A stretch of 64,000 nucleotides of DNA from Hypericum androsaemum (taxonomy: Eukaryota; Streptophyta; Magnoliopsida; Malpighiales; Hypericaceae). The position numbers and the translations under genes were made by a program. The DNA lies in the NCBI GenBank assembly GCA_963995505.1, contig OZ023190.1, positions 9,790,162 through 9,854,161 of the forward strand, in the 5' to 3' direction. Of this stretch, positions 23,646 to 35,530 are shown one piece after another (within the stretch, counting starts at the first letter, position 1; each line of letters starts with the position of its first letter). The notes below the pieces were generated by a model. It worked only from the letters and a program-made list of their open reading frames with translations, searched no databases and was not told the origin of the DNA.

Positions 23646-24012
23646 TGTACCAACTAGAGAAGAAGGTCATCTAGTTAAGGGTGACAAGTGCCAATAGGTG
23701 AAGATGGCCATTTAGTGAAGGGTGACAAGTACTAAGTAGAGAAGAAGGTCATCTAGTAAAGGGTGACAAGCAATGAAGTGAAGAAGGTCATCTAGTGAAG
23801 GGTGACAAGTTGCCAGGAAGTCATAAGGATCATTTAGTGAAGGATGACAAGTGCCTATTAGTGAAGATGATCATTTAGTGAAGGGTGACAAGTGCTAAGT
23901 AGAGAAGAAGGTCATCTAGTGAAGGGTGACAAGCAACGAAGTGAAGAAGGTCATCTAGTGAAGGGTGATAAGTTTCCAGGGAGTCATAAGGATCACCTAG
24001 TGAAAAGTGATT
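23646..24012 (+). repeat. Tandem array of ~40-bp units with four-unit higher-order period
   Basis: Each unit ends with a version of GGTCATCTAGTGAAGGGTGACAA. Unit starts fall into four types (GTGCCAATAGGTGAAG, GTACTAAGTAGAGAAG, GCAATGAAGTGAAG, GTTGCCAGGAAGTCATAAG) that recur in the same order twice, after one extra unit at the left. So a block of about 160 bp was duplicated as a whole. The array lies just before the polypurine tract (CAGGTGGGAGAT) of the 3' LTR. Confidence 0.88.
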
Positions 24013-24042
24013 CGTGTTGAGGTCAGTCTCCAGGTGGGAGAT

Positions 24043-24626
24043 TGTTGGGTATGGAGTCTGAGGATGTTGCGGGAGTTGATCGGATTGGGTTTAGAGCCCG
24101 AGGACACTCAGGAATTCAATAGGGTCAAGAGTCGAGTGAAGACGTTGAGGACATCCAGGGAGTTGATTGGTTCGAGTAAAGAGCCTGAGAATAATTGGGG
24201 GTGACGATTGCGTCGAGGAACGAAGGCAAGAAAGCGAAACGAAGTGGAGCAGGCTGCCAGCTGCAAGGATTTGTAAAGAGTGTAAGTGCTCCCGAACCTG
24301 GCGGACGTCGGGTTTCCAGAGGCAACCGGAAAACACACAAAATAATTAGAAAAGTGCCAGTTTTGCCCCTCCCGATCCTAATAACCCTAGTAGGGTGTGT
24401 TGCTCTAGTGAAAGAGTGTGGAGGCCAAAGTGTAGCTAGAGAGAAAGGAGAGAACCCAAAGTGAGAGTGGGTAGCTAAAGTGTGATATTCATTGTAAAAT
24501 AGCAAGTGAAGCTCAAAAGTGAAGACAGTAAAATCTCTCCTGGCTTGGACGCCCCCGGACGTAGACCTTCGTGTCGAACCGGCTAACCAAATATTATATT
24601 CCTTTGTCCTAGTACATTTATCATTC
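24043..24626 (+). repeat. Copia 3' LTR, left portion (interrupted)
   Basis: Begins TGTTGGGTATGG after the polypurine tract and follows the 5' LTR down to TTTATCATTC. The last five bases are the target site (CATTC, 24622-24626) of the nested element. Confidence 0.92.
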
Positions 24627-26120
24627 TGTTAAAGTGCAAAAATAATTTGTTGGAAGCTTAGGGTCGACTAAGACAATCATCAAGGTACCCGAGTTTGGAT
24701 ATCAACTTACCTTGGTCGGGTGCCCTTAGGATAGCCTCAAATCAGCTTACGTTACACTCAGCTTCAAGTTAGCTTGGATTATACTCAGCCTCATCTTGGC
24801 TTATGTTCACGTCCATCTTGAGTTACCCTTGGGTCATTTGAAATCTTGGTCGACGATCTGGGAAGGATCGTCGACCTGATCCAATGGACTTTGGAAGAAT
24901 GGCCATATCTTGAGCCTCAAAACTCATGTTCAAGGTGCCAAAATCATCGAATGATGGGAGAGGCAAGCCAAAATTGTCGAATTCAAAAGGAACAAGTCCA
25001 AATGGTCGAATTGAGCAAGTCAAATGGTCGATTTAAGCTTGACATGGCTTAAATCATCGAATTGGTGAGATTGGATCGTCGAATCATCATATATTGAGAT
25101 TGAAACCTCGGATTAAAGTGATTCAAGTTGCTATAGAAAGGTAATATGTATATCTACAACTTTGTAGTTGACAACTTCTTCTAATTTATAGTAGAAGGGG
25201 GTCAAAAGTCATCTAGTCCGGAATTGTTGAGATAAGCACCTTGGATGGGCATAGACCTTGAGTCGACGATTTCATCTAAGGGCCTTAATTCGACGGTTTT
25301 GCTCAAGCTACTCAGGATGGATGGTCGAAGGTCATCTAATCCCCAAATCATTGAATTAATGGGGAGCATCTCCAAGTCGTCGAATTAAGGGGGAAGGAGC
25401 CATACCCGAAGCCGTCGAAACAAGGATTCGACCCCGAATGGTCGAATTAAGTGCCCGACATCAAATGGTCGAATCAGGCATCCCGACCTCAAATGGTCGG
25501 GATAGAGAGGTTCAACCTCAGATGGTTGAAGTAAGAGGTCTTGCCTTGGGTCGTCGAGATTGAGGTTCAGACGCCGGGTTCGGTATTGGTGGAGTAGTTA
25601 AAAAGACCTGACCTAGGTGGACTCTAGGGAAAATCGTGCAGGGAGGATACACGAGGAGGCCGAGCTCAAGACGGACTCTCAGAGGGTTGAAGAGCTCAAA
25701 GACTCTTGATGTGCTCGGGTTCTCGAAGGATAAAGATAAATATTGAAAATTCTAGTTGGGCAAGGATAAGTATTAGAAATCTCAGTTAAGCGGGGATAAG
25801 CATTGGACGTCCGAGTCGGGCGTTGGATGAAGATGAGCATCAGCAGAGATAAGTCTTAAGCCTTCGAATTCGAGTAAGAGTCAATAAGAGGCTGAGGTGG
25901 TTGACTTCTCTATATAAGTGGGGCGTCAGGGAAGGCAGACATCATCCACAAACCAAATCACAAAATCTCTATCAAGCTTCAGCTTTTATCTTAGTTTAGG
26001 TTAGTAGTAGTCTCGGCTTCGGCCAACCCTTGTTACTCATAGCGTTAGACCGACCTTGGGATGAGCACTTCAGGCTGTCACGAGATCGATCGACATTCTC
26101 TCCATTTTTTTATCCCAATA
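24627..26120 (+). repeat. Nested gypsy-type element, 5' LTR
   Basis: 1,494 bp, TGTTAAAG to CCCAATA, followed by TTATTTTTGGCACGCTCGGT as the primer-binding region. It contains many scattered TGGTCGAA/GTCGTCGAAT words between about 24950 and 25560. It lacks two blocks present in the 3' LTR (corresponding to 29161-29390 and about 29473-29625). Confidence 0.9.
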
Positions 26121-26256
26121 TTATTTTTGGCACGCTCGGTGGGACCTAGGAGGACGTCTGAGAAGGTGGTTTGACCCTGCTCCAACCAAGATAACCAAGA
26201 GCTAAGAGATTGCACCACCCTCTTCTCAACAACTTGTTGGGAAGAATACTACCAAA

Positions 26257-28560
26257 ATGGCTCCTCCCAAGGAACCGACTCTTCCTAGTACTCAACCTAG
26301 TACGGGGAGGAACACCACCAACACTGCTCCTTCTAGAGAGCCGGTTGAGACAGTCGTTGCCCCGATGGAGACATATTCTGCCTTCATCGCTCAGAGGCGC
26401 TATGAGCGCTATGAAGAGTCTCGTAAGTATCGTGAGGAGTCTCAAAGATATTTTGAGGAGTCCCGTAGGCACTCTGAGGAGTATTGGAGGAATTTTGAGG
26501 AGTCTCATAGGTGCCATACAGAGTCCATTATGCACGCTATTGAAGCCTTTAAAGAGGCCATCAATCGAGTTCGAGAAGTTCTGAATCATAAGGACGAGGA
26601 ACCTCAGCAGTCATCTCAAGGGCTATCACCCTCCACTGTGCCTACGATGCAACAACTAAGGGTAGGGTATTTGCCTTACCATGATACCCAGACCCTGGAT
26701 TGTACGGGCTTACTCAGCCGACCTCCATCGGTTGGGGCCTCTAAGTACCCATTGTTGGAAGAGTTTCCTACGAGCGAGGATACCCATATTTCGACCATGA
26801 TGCCTCAGATTGTAAGGTTGGGGTAAGGTGAGCTAGATCCAAGCATTCCCACTCTTACCTTGACCCCTCAGTTCATGATGTTGAGGGAGAGGAAGCTTAT
26901 TGAGGACAATGTTAGTCCACAGACCGAGAGTTAACCCCAATTCTTTGATGTTGAGATCTCAGCCTCATACCAAATCTCGGGGGGGCAGCCATCAATAGGT
27001 CCCTACGTTAGTACTTATATTACCATGGTGGGCATACAACAAAGTCAAAAGAAGGAAGGCCTTAAACAATGGAAGATCGACTCTAAGACCCGGGGGACAA
27101 GACTCGGGGGTCAAGGAAGGCCGCCTGATAACGGCATCCTAATGGCTCAGATGTCCTCTTGTCCGAGGGGAGTCGATGTCCCTAAGCAAGAGGTGATTGA
27201 CTCTAAGACCCAGGAGGCAAGACTTAGGAGGCATGGAAGGCTGCCTGATAAAGGCGTCCTAATGACTCAGAAATTCTTTTGTTCATGGGGAGTTGGTGAT
27301 ACGTGGAGGTTCCATCGTCCCCGAATCAAGGTGGACCTTCAGGACAAGCCCAACCCACGCTGGTATACCTTCAACCAACTTGGAGACAAGGGGGTCACCC
27401 CTGAGTCATCAACACAAGATGTCTTGACCAAGACTCAAAGACGTCGCCTTGAGAGAAAAGTCCAAAAATAGAAGTAAGTAATTAAAGACCTCGAAGAGAA
27501 ACTTGTGAAACAAAGGGCCAAGCTAGAGGAATGAAAGATGCTCCTAGCTCGCTCAAAGGTAAAACACCATTCGGGCCCGATTCGAGGCTGACCCAAAGAG
27601 GTTGAATCCTCTAAGGTGAAAAAAGGAAAAGACCTCAAGCACATTAAAGAGGTTCGACCAGAGGCACCTACTGATTAACGTAAGAAGTTGATTTGCAAAT
27701 GAGTACCTAAGGCAAGAGGAGAGGTCCACCCAAAGAAAGATCGCCCCAAAAAGGACAAGGCTGACCAAGTCGACCAAAAGAAAAAGAAGCATTGGTCGAC
27801 CTTGACAACGTGTACTTCAAGTTTGGGAACTTCTCAAGCATGGTGGCGATTAACGTAGCCCCGGCTAGTTTTGGGTTGAAACCCAATCAAACGAGCCACC
27901 AAGAGAGAGACGTGATAGAGAGTGACACTATTGAGGTTGAGGTAGAAAGGAGGTCTTCACCCGTACCCCTGGTGGAAGACTTCAACGATAGTATCCCTAT
28001 CGCAGGCCTACCTGGAGGACAAGTGAGAGCTTGAGGTCTTTGTATACCGCGGCTCACGACTTTGCAAAGTGGATAGAGAGGGTCCACATGGATGACAGGG
28101 CTATTGTAAAAATCCAACCTCAGTCGCTCCTTAAGAAGATGAGCAAGGAGAGGAAGAAGCTCACCCACTCTGAGATGATAGTGGCCAGCTTTGCTGGTAA
28201 GGGTATTCCTCCCCTTGGAGTACTCATGGCTGGAGGTAGTCTGGGCTCTACTACTCGAGAGGTCGTGCTCTTTGTCATAAGCCAAAGACCTCTTACAACT
28301 CTCCATCGGGGAGGGATTGGATCCACTCAATTCAAGTTGCTTCATTCTTCCTCCACCAATTCTTGATATGGTGGAAGCCGGATGGAAGGATAGAGGTTGG
28401 GATACCAAACGCCAATCCCTTCCTATCAGTTAATAATTGTGTAGAGACGACCTTCTATGATGAATTAGTAGTGCCAATTAGAGTAGCCATGAATAGCATA
28501 GATGGTAGGATTGCCCGGTATTTGAGCTCGGTCAAGTGAGATATTCTTTCTATTCATCGA
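26257..28560 (+). pseudogene. Gag-like and linker reading frames of the nested gypsy-type element
   Basis: The first frame (26257-26826, 189 residues, intact) has a Ser/Thr/Pro-rich start and then a 7-residue repeat of the type Y-x-E-E-S-R-x (residues about 45-85), encoded by 21-bp DNA units. Later frames include LTKTQRRRLERKVQ (27427-27468), a phrase often found before the protease in plant gypsy gag-pol. Near 28355-28500 the reading is FLIWWKPDGRIEVGIPNANPF, like the region after the protease in these elements, with VETTFYDELVVPI following. Stops separate the pieces. No polymerase domains follow. Confidence 0.6.
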
Positions 28561-28949
28561 TCGATCAGTGCAACACCCGAGGGACAGGTACTTCCTCTTA
28601 CCTATGAGGAGTAAGGCTACAGGAGAGGTGACAAGGCAATTGGGGCTCTATACCTTGTCACCATATAAGTTGGCCGATTACATCTTTGAGGACAACGGCC
28701 AACCCCGTAAAGCAAAGTAACCTGCACCTTGCTCCAACCAGGATTGATGACGCCAAAGTTGGAAGTGAAAAACCTTTTGAAGGGGGGTCTCTATGAATAT
28801 CGACGCCCAAGAAGGCCAGGGTGTCGGTCTCACTCACGACCTGTGAGAAGAATGGTGTTAGGGGATAGTCGATCCTCGCCTTACCTTACACTATGGGTAC
28901 ATGCCTTCAATTCTCTTTGACCATGCGAATCAAAGGCATGTGGGGGCAT

Positions 28950-30546
28950 TGTTGAAGTGCAAAAATAACTTATTGGGAGCTCGGGGTCGACTAAGACAAT
29001 CATCAAGGTACCCGAGTTTGGATATAACCTTACCTTGGTCGGGTGCCCTTAGGATAGCCTCAAATCAGCTTGCGTTACACTCAGCTTCAAGTTAGCTTGG
29101 ATTATACTCAGCCTCATCTTGAGTTATGTTCACGTCCATCTTGAGTTACCCTTGGGTCATAAAGCATTCCCTCAAGTCAAGATGGGTCGCTTACTTGAAG
29201 AGGTCGGGCACTCATTGGCTGGTAGGGGCTGTATCAAGTACCCATCGTTAGTAAATTGACCATATCTTGGTGAGTCTCGAGATAACATAATTCAAGTTTT
29301 TGTGTAAAGATAAGACATATATATATATATATACCACTTTGTAGTTTATGACTTTGGCTAATTCGGAGGCTAAAGAGGTCTAAAGTTCATTTGAAATCTG
29401 GGTCGACGATCTGGCAAGGATCGTCGACCCGATCCAATAGACTTTGGAAGAATGGCCGTATCTTGAGCCTCAGATTTCCTATTAAATAGATTCAAAGTTC
29501 TGTGAAATGCTAAGATATGGAGCTACAACTTTGTAGTTGACGACCTCTTCCACTTCGGAGCGGAAAGGGGTCTAATATCCATTTGACGTGACCATCGCTC
29601 ATCTGCTTGAAAATGGTCGAATCAAGGTGCCAAAATCGTCGAATGATGGGAGAGGCAAGCCAAAATCATCGAATGATGGGAGAGGCAAGCCAAAATTGTC
29701 GAATTCGAAAGGAACAAGCCCAAAATGGTCGAATTAAGCAAGTCAAATGGTCGATTTAAGCTTGACATGGCTTAAATCATTGAATTGGTGAGTTTGGATC
29801 GTCGAATCATCGTATCTTGAGATTGGGACCTCGGATTAAAGTGATTCAAGTTGCTATGGAAAGCTAACAGGTATATCTACAACTTTGTAGTTGACAACTT
29901 CTTCTAATTCACAGCAAAAGGGGGTCAAAAGTCATCTAGTCCGGAATTGTCGAGATAAGCACCTTGGATGGGCATAGACCTTGAGTCGACGATTTCATCT
30001 AAGGGCCTTAATTCGACAGTTTTGCTCAAGCTACTCAGGATGGATGGTCGAAGGTCATCCAATCCCCAAATCATTGAATTAATGGGGAGCATCTCCAAGT
30101 CGTCGAATTAAGGGGGAAGGAGCCATACCCGAAGCCGTCGAAACAAGGATTCGACCATTCGGGGTCGAATTAAGCACCCCGACATCAAATGGTCGAATCA
30201 GGCATTCCGACCTCGAATGGTCGGGATAGAGAGGTTCAACCTCAGATGGTTGAAGTAAGAGGTCTTGCCTTGGGTCGTCGAGATTGAGGTTCAGACGCCG
30301 GGTTCGGTATTGGTGGAGTAGTTAAAAAGACCTGACCTAGGTGGACTCTAGGAAAAATCGTGCAGGGAGGATACACGAGGAGGCCGAGCTCAAGACGGAC
30401 TCTCAGAGGGTTGAAGAGCTCAAAGACTCTTGATGTGCTCGGGTTCGGCCAACCCTTGTTATTCATAGCGTTAGACCGACCTTGGGACGAGCACTCCGGG
30501 CCGTCACGAAATTGATCGACGTTCTCTCCATTTTTTTATCCCAACA
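28950..30546 (+). repeat. Nested gypsy-type element, 3' LTR
   Basis: 1,597 bp, starting TGTTGAAGTGC after the purine tract ATGTGGGGGCAT and ending CCCAACA. Relative to the 5' LTR it lacks about 298 bp near 30444 (joined at a shared TTC) and carries an extra copy of about 30 bp near 29640-29690. A short AT run lies at 29317-29332. Confidence 0.9.
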
Positions 30547-30551
30547 CATTC

Positions 30552-30616
30552 GTTCTCGTTGTGTTTGTGATTTGCTCGTATTGTGTATTGCTTGGAGCCC
30601 TCGTGTTTTTTCGACA
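30552..30616 (+). repeat. Copia 3' LTR, right portion
   Basis: Resumes the copia LTR after the nested element (GTTCTCGTTGTGTTTGTG, then TGTGTATTGCTTGGAGCCCT) and ends TTTTTTCGACA. It matches 21195-21259 of the 5' LTR and is followed by the CCCAA target duplication. Confidence 0.92.
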
Positions 30617-30621
30617 CCCAA

Positions 30622-32058
30622 TTGTGGTAAGTACTAATAATTTCACGGGCGAAAAACTAACTTGTACGGGTTTTTGGGTCTAAAAACTCAAGGGCAATGG
30701 TAATCACGGACTAAATTTTTTTAAATTTCAAGATATCAGCCGACACTGAAATCCAGAATCACAAGTTCTTTAACTAATTAATTTGTAACATGTTCAAATT
30801 ATTCATCGGGTTTTTTTTCAAAATAACTAGTGGTTAACAAAAATAGCGTAAATCGAATTGGGAATAGGAGAATTTCAACCGCTGATTAGTATTTGCTTTC
30901 GTTTGAGGGTGAAGTGAGTGGATTTGAAGACAGGCAAGTTGGGTTTGGGTGGGCAGCTTCTTCTTCTTCTTCACAGTCCGTCCGTTATTACTTTCCAAAG
31001 TTAATTTGGTTGTCGAGATAAAAGACACGAGACATGAGGCGTGGGTGGACATACAGTACAGTACAGATAGCTTCTCTTTTTTTCAATAAAATTTAAGCGA
31101 GTTGACATAAACTTCGAGATTTTAGATAGTTTTTGGGTTTTGTTTTTCTCTCAAACAATGTTTTTTGCATTTTTACAAGGGATAAAAATTGACCCACCGA
31201 CCTTTAAAAAACGAGGTAGAAACCGTTGACATCCTGTCCACAAAGCGTTGGTCATAATTTCTCTTTGTCCGATAGTGATGGACTCACTGCTCCACCGTTG
31301 CTCAACTTTTCGGGACCCACATTGATAGAATTGAACAAGGGCCTGTCATAGATATTGTTACCAGTGAATAAGTACATCACGTCAGGCTCCTCGACTGGAG
31401 GAGGGACCATCGCCAAATTCCAGATTTTTCATAATGTCTGGTTAGTTTCATTTTGAGAATTTAAAGCACAGAAAAATAAGATTTGAGGTTCAAGGTTAAC
31501 ATGGTAGTCACAATCCACAGATTTGTCTCAATTATATTCCGCAACATTATACCCACCAACATCCTCCACTACATACATACACTTGGTGTTGATGAACGTT
31601 AACCACACGATGAATTAACGGTGCCGGGTACGTTGTCACTTACCGCCACTTGTTTAACAACAAAATGATCTCAATATTTATTCAATATTTATGTAGCAAG
31701 TTTATATGTTTTCGGGTTAATTATATGATGATTGTTAGAGATAAAGTAAACTTACTTCAAGTAATTAGTAATGATTTGTTAACCGAGAAGCGAGTAAACG
31801 TTAATAAACGTCAAATGTGACATCGATTTATGGACCGTAGATAGAGTACTCGATCAAAAAATGTAAACAAACTACATATACTAAATTGAATTTCTGCCCC
31901 AAAAAAAATTACCGACTCCCCAGGCATGTTCTCCCTGATTACCAGACACAAGCGTAGGAGCAAAGACGGTCCCATATGCCATATCACATGGCGAGCCTCC
32001 TCCATCATAACTATTGAGGTGCCTAGTAGATGACAAAATCACGACCACTAGTAAACCT
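30622..32058. other. Intergenic, upstream region of the starch synthase gene
   Basis: AT-rich, with a few GAAG/CTTCTT runs near 30955-30970. No gene is supported. The right part probably holds distal regulatory sequence for GBSSI. The copia insertion ends about 2.0 kb upstream of the GBSSI start codon. Confidence 0.45.
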
Positions 32059-32080
32059 CCACGTGGAATTCTGCACGTGC
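32059..32080. promoter_or_regulatory. Two palindromic G-boxes upstream of GBSSI
   Basis: CCACGTGG at 32059-32066 and GCACGTGC at 32073-32080 are both perfect 8-bp palindromes with centres 14 bp apart. G-boxes bind bZIP and bHLH factors. Their position about 0.5 kb before the start codon, just upstream of the likely transcript start, suggests a role in the gene's control. Function is inferred. Confidence 0.65.
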
Positions 32081-32149
32081 ACCCAATAAACCGCTACAAA
32101 ATCCCCCCCAGCCCGAGAGCCTCAACCAAATTCCTCACTTCAGGGTGAT

Positions 32150-32562
32150 CACTTCAGAGACCGTTCAGCTTTTACTACTTGTAGTAAGCCACTTAGATTG
32201 TCTTAATTATGTTCTGTTAGAAAGGATCTCTCTCAGTTTGTTATTCTTGCAAGATTTCGTGCAAGGTCAAGCAGGGGTCTTTAATTGAACCCTTTAGTCT
32301 ACGCAGTCTTTTCATGTTCCTGGTTTCCGCCTCTCTCTGTGGTCTGTGATAAAGTTGTGATCTTTTAGCAGACAGTTGCAAATTGAACCCTTTTTTTGGG
32401 AACAGACATTGCACCGTTTTCATGTAGCTTAATTTTGCATGTGAGGTGTTGATTAGCTTTTAATTGGGTGGAACCATAAACTGCTTTGCTTTACAAAAAA
32501 AAAAAGGTGTTTTCGTTTCTTAGAAAGTGAGAGACTTGTTTGGTTCTTGTGCTGTATCTCAG
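32150..32562 (+). promoter_or_regulatory. Probable 5' UTR with leader intron of GBSSI
   Basis: The T-rich stretch ending CTGTATCTCAG at 32562 is a strong 3' splice site 22 bases before the start codon, as expected for the leader intron common in GBSSI genes. The donor is not settled (GTAAGC near 32181 or GTCAAG near 32265). No in-frame coding sequence precedes the ATG. Confidence 0.45.
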
Positions 32563-32584
32563 AAAAAGGGGAGGGCGAGGAGCA

Positions 32585-35530
32585 ATGGCAACAGTGACAG
32601 CTTCGCACTTCGTTTCAAGGAGCTCATACCACCATGTCTTATCTGAGACTAAGGCCAATGTGACTCAGATGCAGCTGAGGACCTCGAGCAGGTTGGACGG
32701 GTTCCAGACCAACGTGATCAGCGGGAAAGCCTCCAAGAAGGTGCAGGCTGTACAAAGAGCCGGAAAGATTGTCTGCCAGCAAATTAGTCAGGGTATGAAC
32801 TTGATCTTCGTGTCGGCTGAGGTCGGTCCTTGGAGCAAAACTGGTGGTCTTGGAGATGTTGTTGGAGGGCTCCCCCCTGCACTGGCTGTAAGTACTTTCA
32901 GGAAAATCAGGGGATGGAGGAAAACTGGTGGTTTCTAAGATTTTCCATATGCAGTGTCATTTCGAATGCGCCACTGATTAACTTATTTGTTGTTGTTGCC
33001 TAGGCTCGTGGACATTGTGTCATGACAATCAGTCCCCGCTACGATCAGTACAAAGATGCCTGGGACACCTGTGTGGTAGTGGATGTACGTTTGATGAACT
33101 TGATCTGTTCTGACGTGTTGCTGGGTTTTCTCTATTGATTATGATTTTTTGTCTGTTTAGATTCAAGTTGGAGACAGGATCGAAACAGTCCGCTACTTCC
33201 ACTGCCACAAGCGTGGAGTTGATCGCGTTTTCGTAGATCACCCAATGTTCCTCGAGAAGGTTTGCTAGTTTGTCCCTGATTCTTGAAAAAATACCTGATA
33301 AACTTGAACATGGAGATTGAATTAATGTCCAGCAATTTGGTAATTACTTCATTCTTTTCTTCTGCTAATTTCTGCTGCTGGTTTCAGGTACGGGGTAAAA
33401 CTGGATCCAAAATTTATGGCCCTAAAGCTGGTGTTGATTACACGGACAATCAACTGCGATTTAGCTTGTTTTGTCAAGTGAGTTATTTATTCTCTGCAGT
33501 GTTGTTTCATTAGTCTAAATTACGCGTTTCTACTTACTTGTACGGAAGAAATCCATGCTTTTCTTGTTGGATTTATGTTTAATCTTATTTTCAATTGTGC
33601 GGCATTGAATTGGTTGCCTTTGTGGAAACAAGTGTGTAAACTGATTCTTAGTCCTGACTCTTGCAGGCTGCATTGGAGGCACCGAGGATTCTGAACTTGG
33701 ACAGCAGCAAGCATTTCTCTGGCCCATATGGTAGCGTCTGTCTCGACAAAACTCTTTAATTTCATTGAACATCTGAAAAACGTGACTCGCATGTTTCGGC
33801 TGCTTAATGCAGGGGAGGATGTTATCTTCATTGCTAATGACTGGCACACTGCTCTCCTTCCCTGTTACTTGAAATCCATGTACCAATCCCGGGGCATTTA
33901 CATGAATGCCAAGGTAAAGAGTTCTCTGTTTGCAATTGAATTCGATTGATGATATTCTTTACAAACACGTAATTCGCTACCCGTTTGTTATGACAGGTGG
34001 CCTTCTGCATCCACAATGTTGCCTATCAAGGCAGATTTCCCTTCTCGGACTTCTCCCTTCTCAATTTGCCTGATAAGTTCAAGAGCTCCTTTGACTTCAT
34101 CGATGGGTAAAACCCCTGGAGCCGCTAATCCGTGCACTCCTTAACATGGGACATCCGTGTTTGCTATGCTTTTTTATGTAACAGCCTCGCAAGCTGATTA
34201 TTATTGGCACATGCTTGATAGGTATGAAAAGCCAGTAAAAGGAAGGAAAATCAACTGGCTGAAAGCCGGGATGTTGGAAGCACACAGGACGTTAACTGTG
34301 AGTCCATACTATGCACAAGAGCTAGTTTCCGGTGTTGAAAGAGGTGTGGAGTTGGATCACATTGCGCGCATAGCTAGCATCACTGGTATCATCAACGGGA
34401 TGGATGTTCAAGAGTGGAATCCAGCTACTGACAAGTACATCGATGTCCACTACGATGCCTCTACTGTAAGTACAGCATATCGCAACATTCGCTGAGTGTT
34501 GAATTAATTATGAAAGTACTGATTAATCTCGATTGCTTCCTATCCAGGTTACGGAAGCAAAGCCTTTGTTGAAGGAAGCTCTCCAAGCAGAAGTTGGTCT
34601 GCCTGTGGACAGGAACATTCCGTTGATAGGTTTCATTGGAAGGCTAGAAGAGCAGAAAGGTTCAGATATTTTAGCAGCAGCTATCCCAAAATTGGTTGGA
34701 CGGGACGTGCAGATAGTGGTTCTTGTAAGTATCAGTGTCCGAGATGTTCTGTCTGCGACTTGAGACCGAGTCCTACTGATGGATGGTTCTTGCATTTTTA
34801 ATTCAGGGAACTGGCAAGAAGCGGTTCGAGCAGCAGCTTCAGCAACTTGAGGTCTTGTACCCTGACAAAGCTAGAGGAGTGGCAAAATTCAGTGTTCCCT
34901 TGGCCCACATGATCACAGCTGGAGCTGACTTCATGTTGGTCCCTAGTAGATTTGAACCATGTGGTCTCATTCAGCTTCACGCTATGCGCTATGGAACAGT
35001 AATCATGTTAACCCTTTGCTGCTTCCATTGCTTAAGGCTACTAATACGATGTTCGTGGTGCCATACATCGATCAGTGACAAGTACTTAATCTCGTCAAAC
35101 TTGATTGCAGGTTCCAATTGTAGCATCTACTGGTGGACTTATGGACACTGTTAAAGAAGGTTACACTGGATTCCAAATTGGATCCGCGTTCAATGTTGAA
35201 TGTGAGACCGTTGATCCAGAAGATGTAGATGCTACAGTAAAATGCGTAACTCGAGCTCTCACTGCTTATGGTACTGGAGCCTTGAAAGAAATGATTCAGA
35301 ACTGTATGGCTCAGGATCTTTCATGGAAGGTTGGTACATTCACAATAGGCGCCACTGTATCACTCTGTGTACTATGGTTTCAAATGCCAATGCATTTCGT
35401 TTATTTCGCGCAGGGACCGGCCAGATTGTGGGAACAGATGCTGCTCAACCTCGAGGTTGCTGGGAGTGAGCCTGGTGTGGAGGGCGACGAGATCGCTCCT
35501 CTCGCCAAGGGAAATGTTGCGACACCATGA
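32585..35530 (+). CDS. GBSS1: Granule-bound starch synthase 1, chloroplastic (WAXY), complete
   Basis: It makes amylose by transferring glucose from ADP-glucose to alpha-1,4-glucan inside starch granules of plastids. Twelve coding exons: 32585-32887, 33004-33084, 33161-33259, 33388-33477, 33667-33730, 33813-33913, 33997-34106, 34222-34465, 34548-34724, 34807-34998, 35111-35329, 35414-35530. Lengths sum to 1,797 bases, 598 residues plus stop, normal for the family; all introns are GT-AG. A Ser/Thr-rich transit peptide covers roughly residues 1-77. The GT5 start domain holds KTGGLGD at 85-91, the ADP-glucose site. The GT1-type domain holds [15 protein letters not shown] and the second site STGGLMDTV (exon 11). 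The C-terminus [16 protein letters not shown] is diagnostic of GBSSI. No defects were seen. Confidence 0.97.

Larger units (their letters stand above)
24627..30546 (+). mobile_element. Non-autonomous Ty3/gypsy-type LTR element nested in the copia LTR
   Basis: It runs from TGTTAAAGTGC to TATCCCAACA, with the perfect target duplication CATTC at 24622-24626 and 30547-30551. Its LTRs are 24627-26120 and 28950-30546. The 2.8-kb interior carries gag-like and aspartic-protease-adjacent sequence but no reverse transcriptase, RNase H or integrase that I can see, so it depended on a helper element. It is younger than the copia copy it split. Confidence 0.93.
20575..30616 (+). mobile_element. Ty1/copia LTR retrotransposon (Tork-like), split by a nested element
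   Basis: The element starts TGTTGG at 20575 and ends CGACA at 30616, flanked by a perfect 5-bp target duplication CCCAA (20570-20574 and 30617-30621). Its own length without the nested element is about 4.1 kb, short for copia because reverse transcriptase is deleted. Order: 5' LTR, primer binding site, gag, protease, integrase start, RNase H tail, a 40-bp tandem array, then a 3' LTR that is interrupted at 24627-30546. The clade label is tentative. The element is non-autonomous and inactive. Confidence 0.93.
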
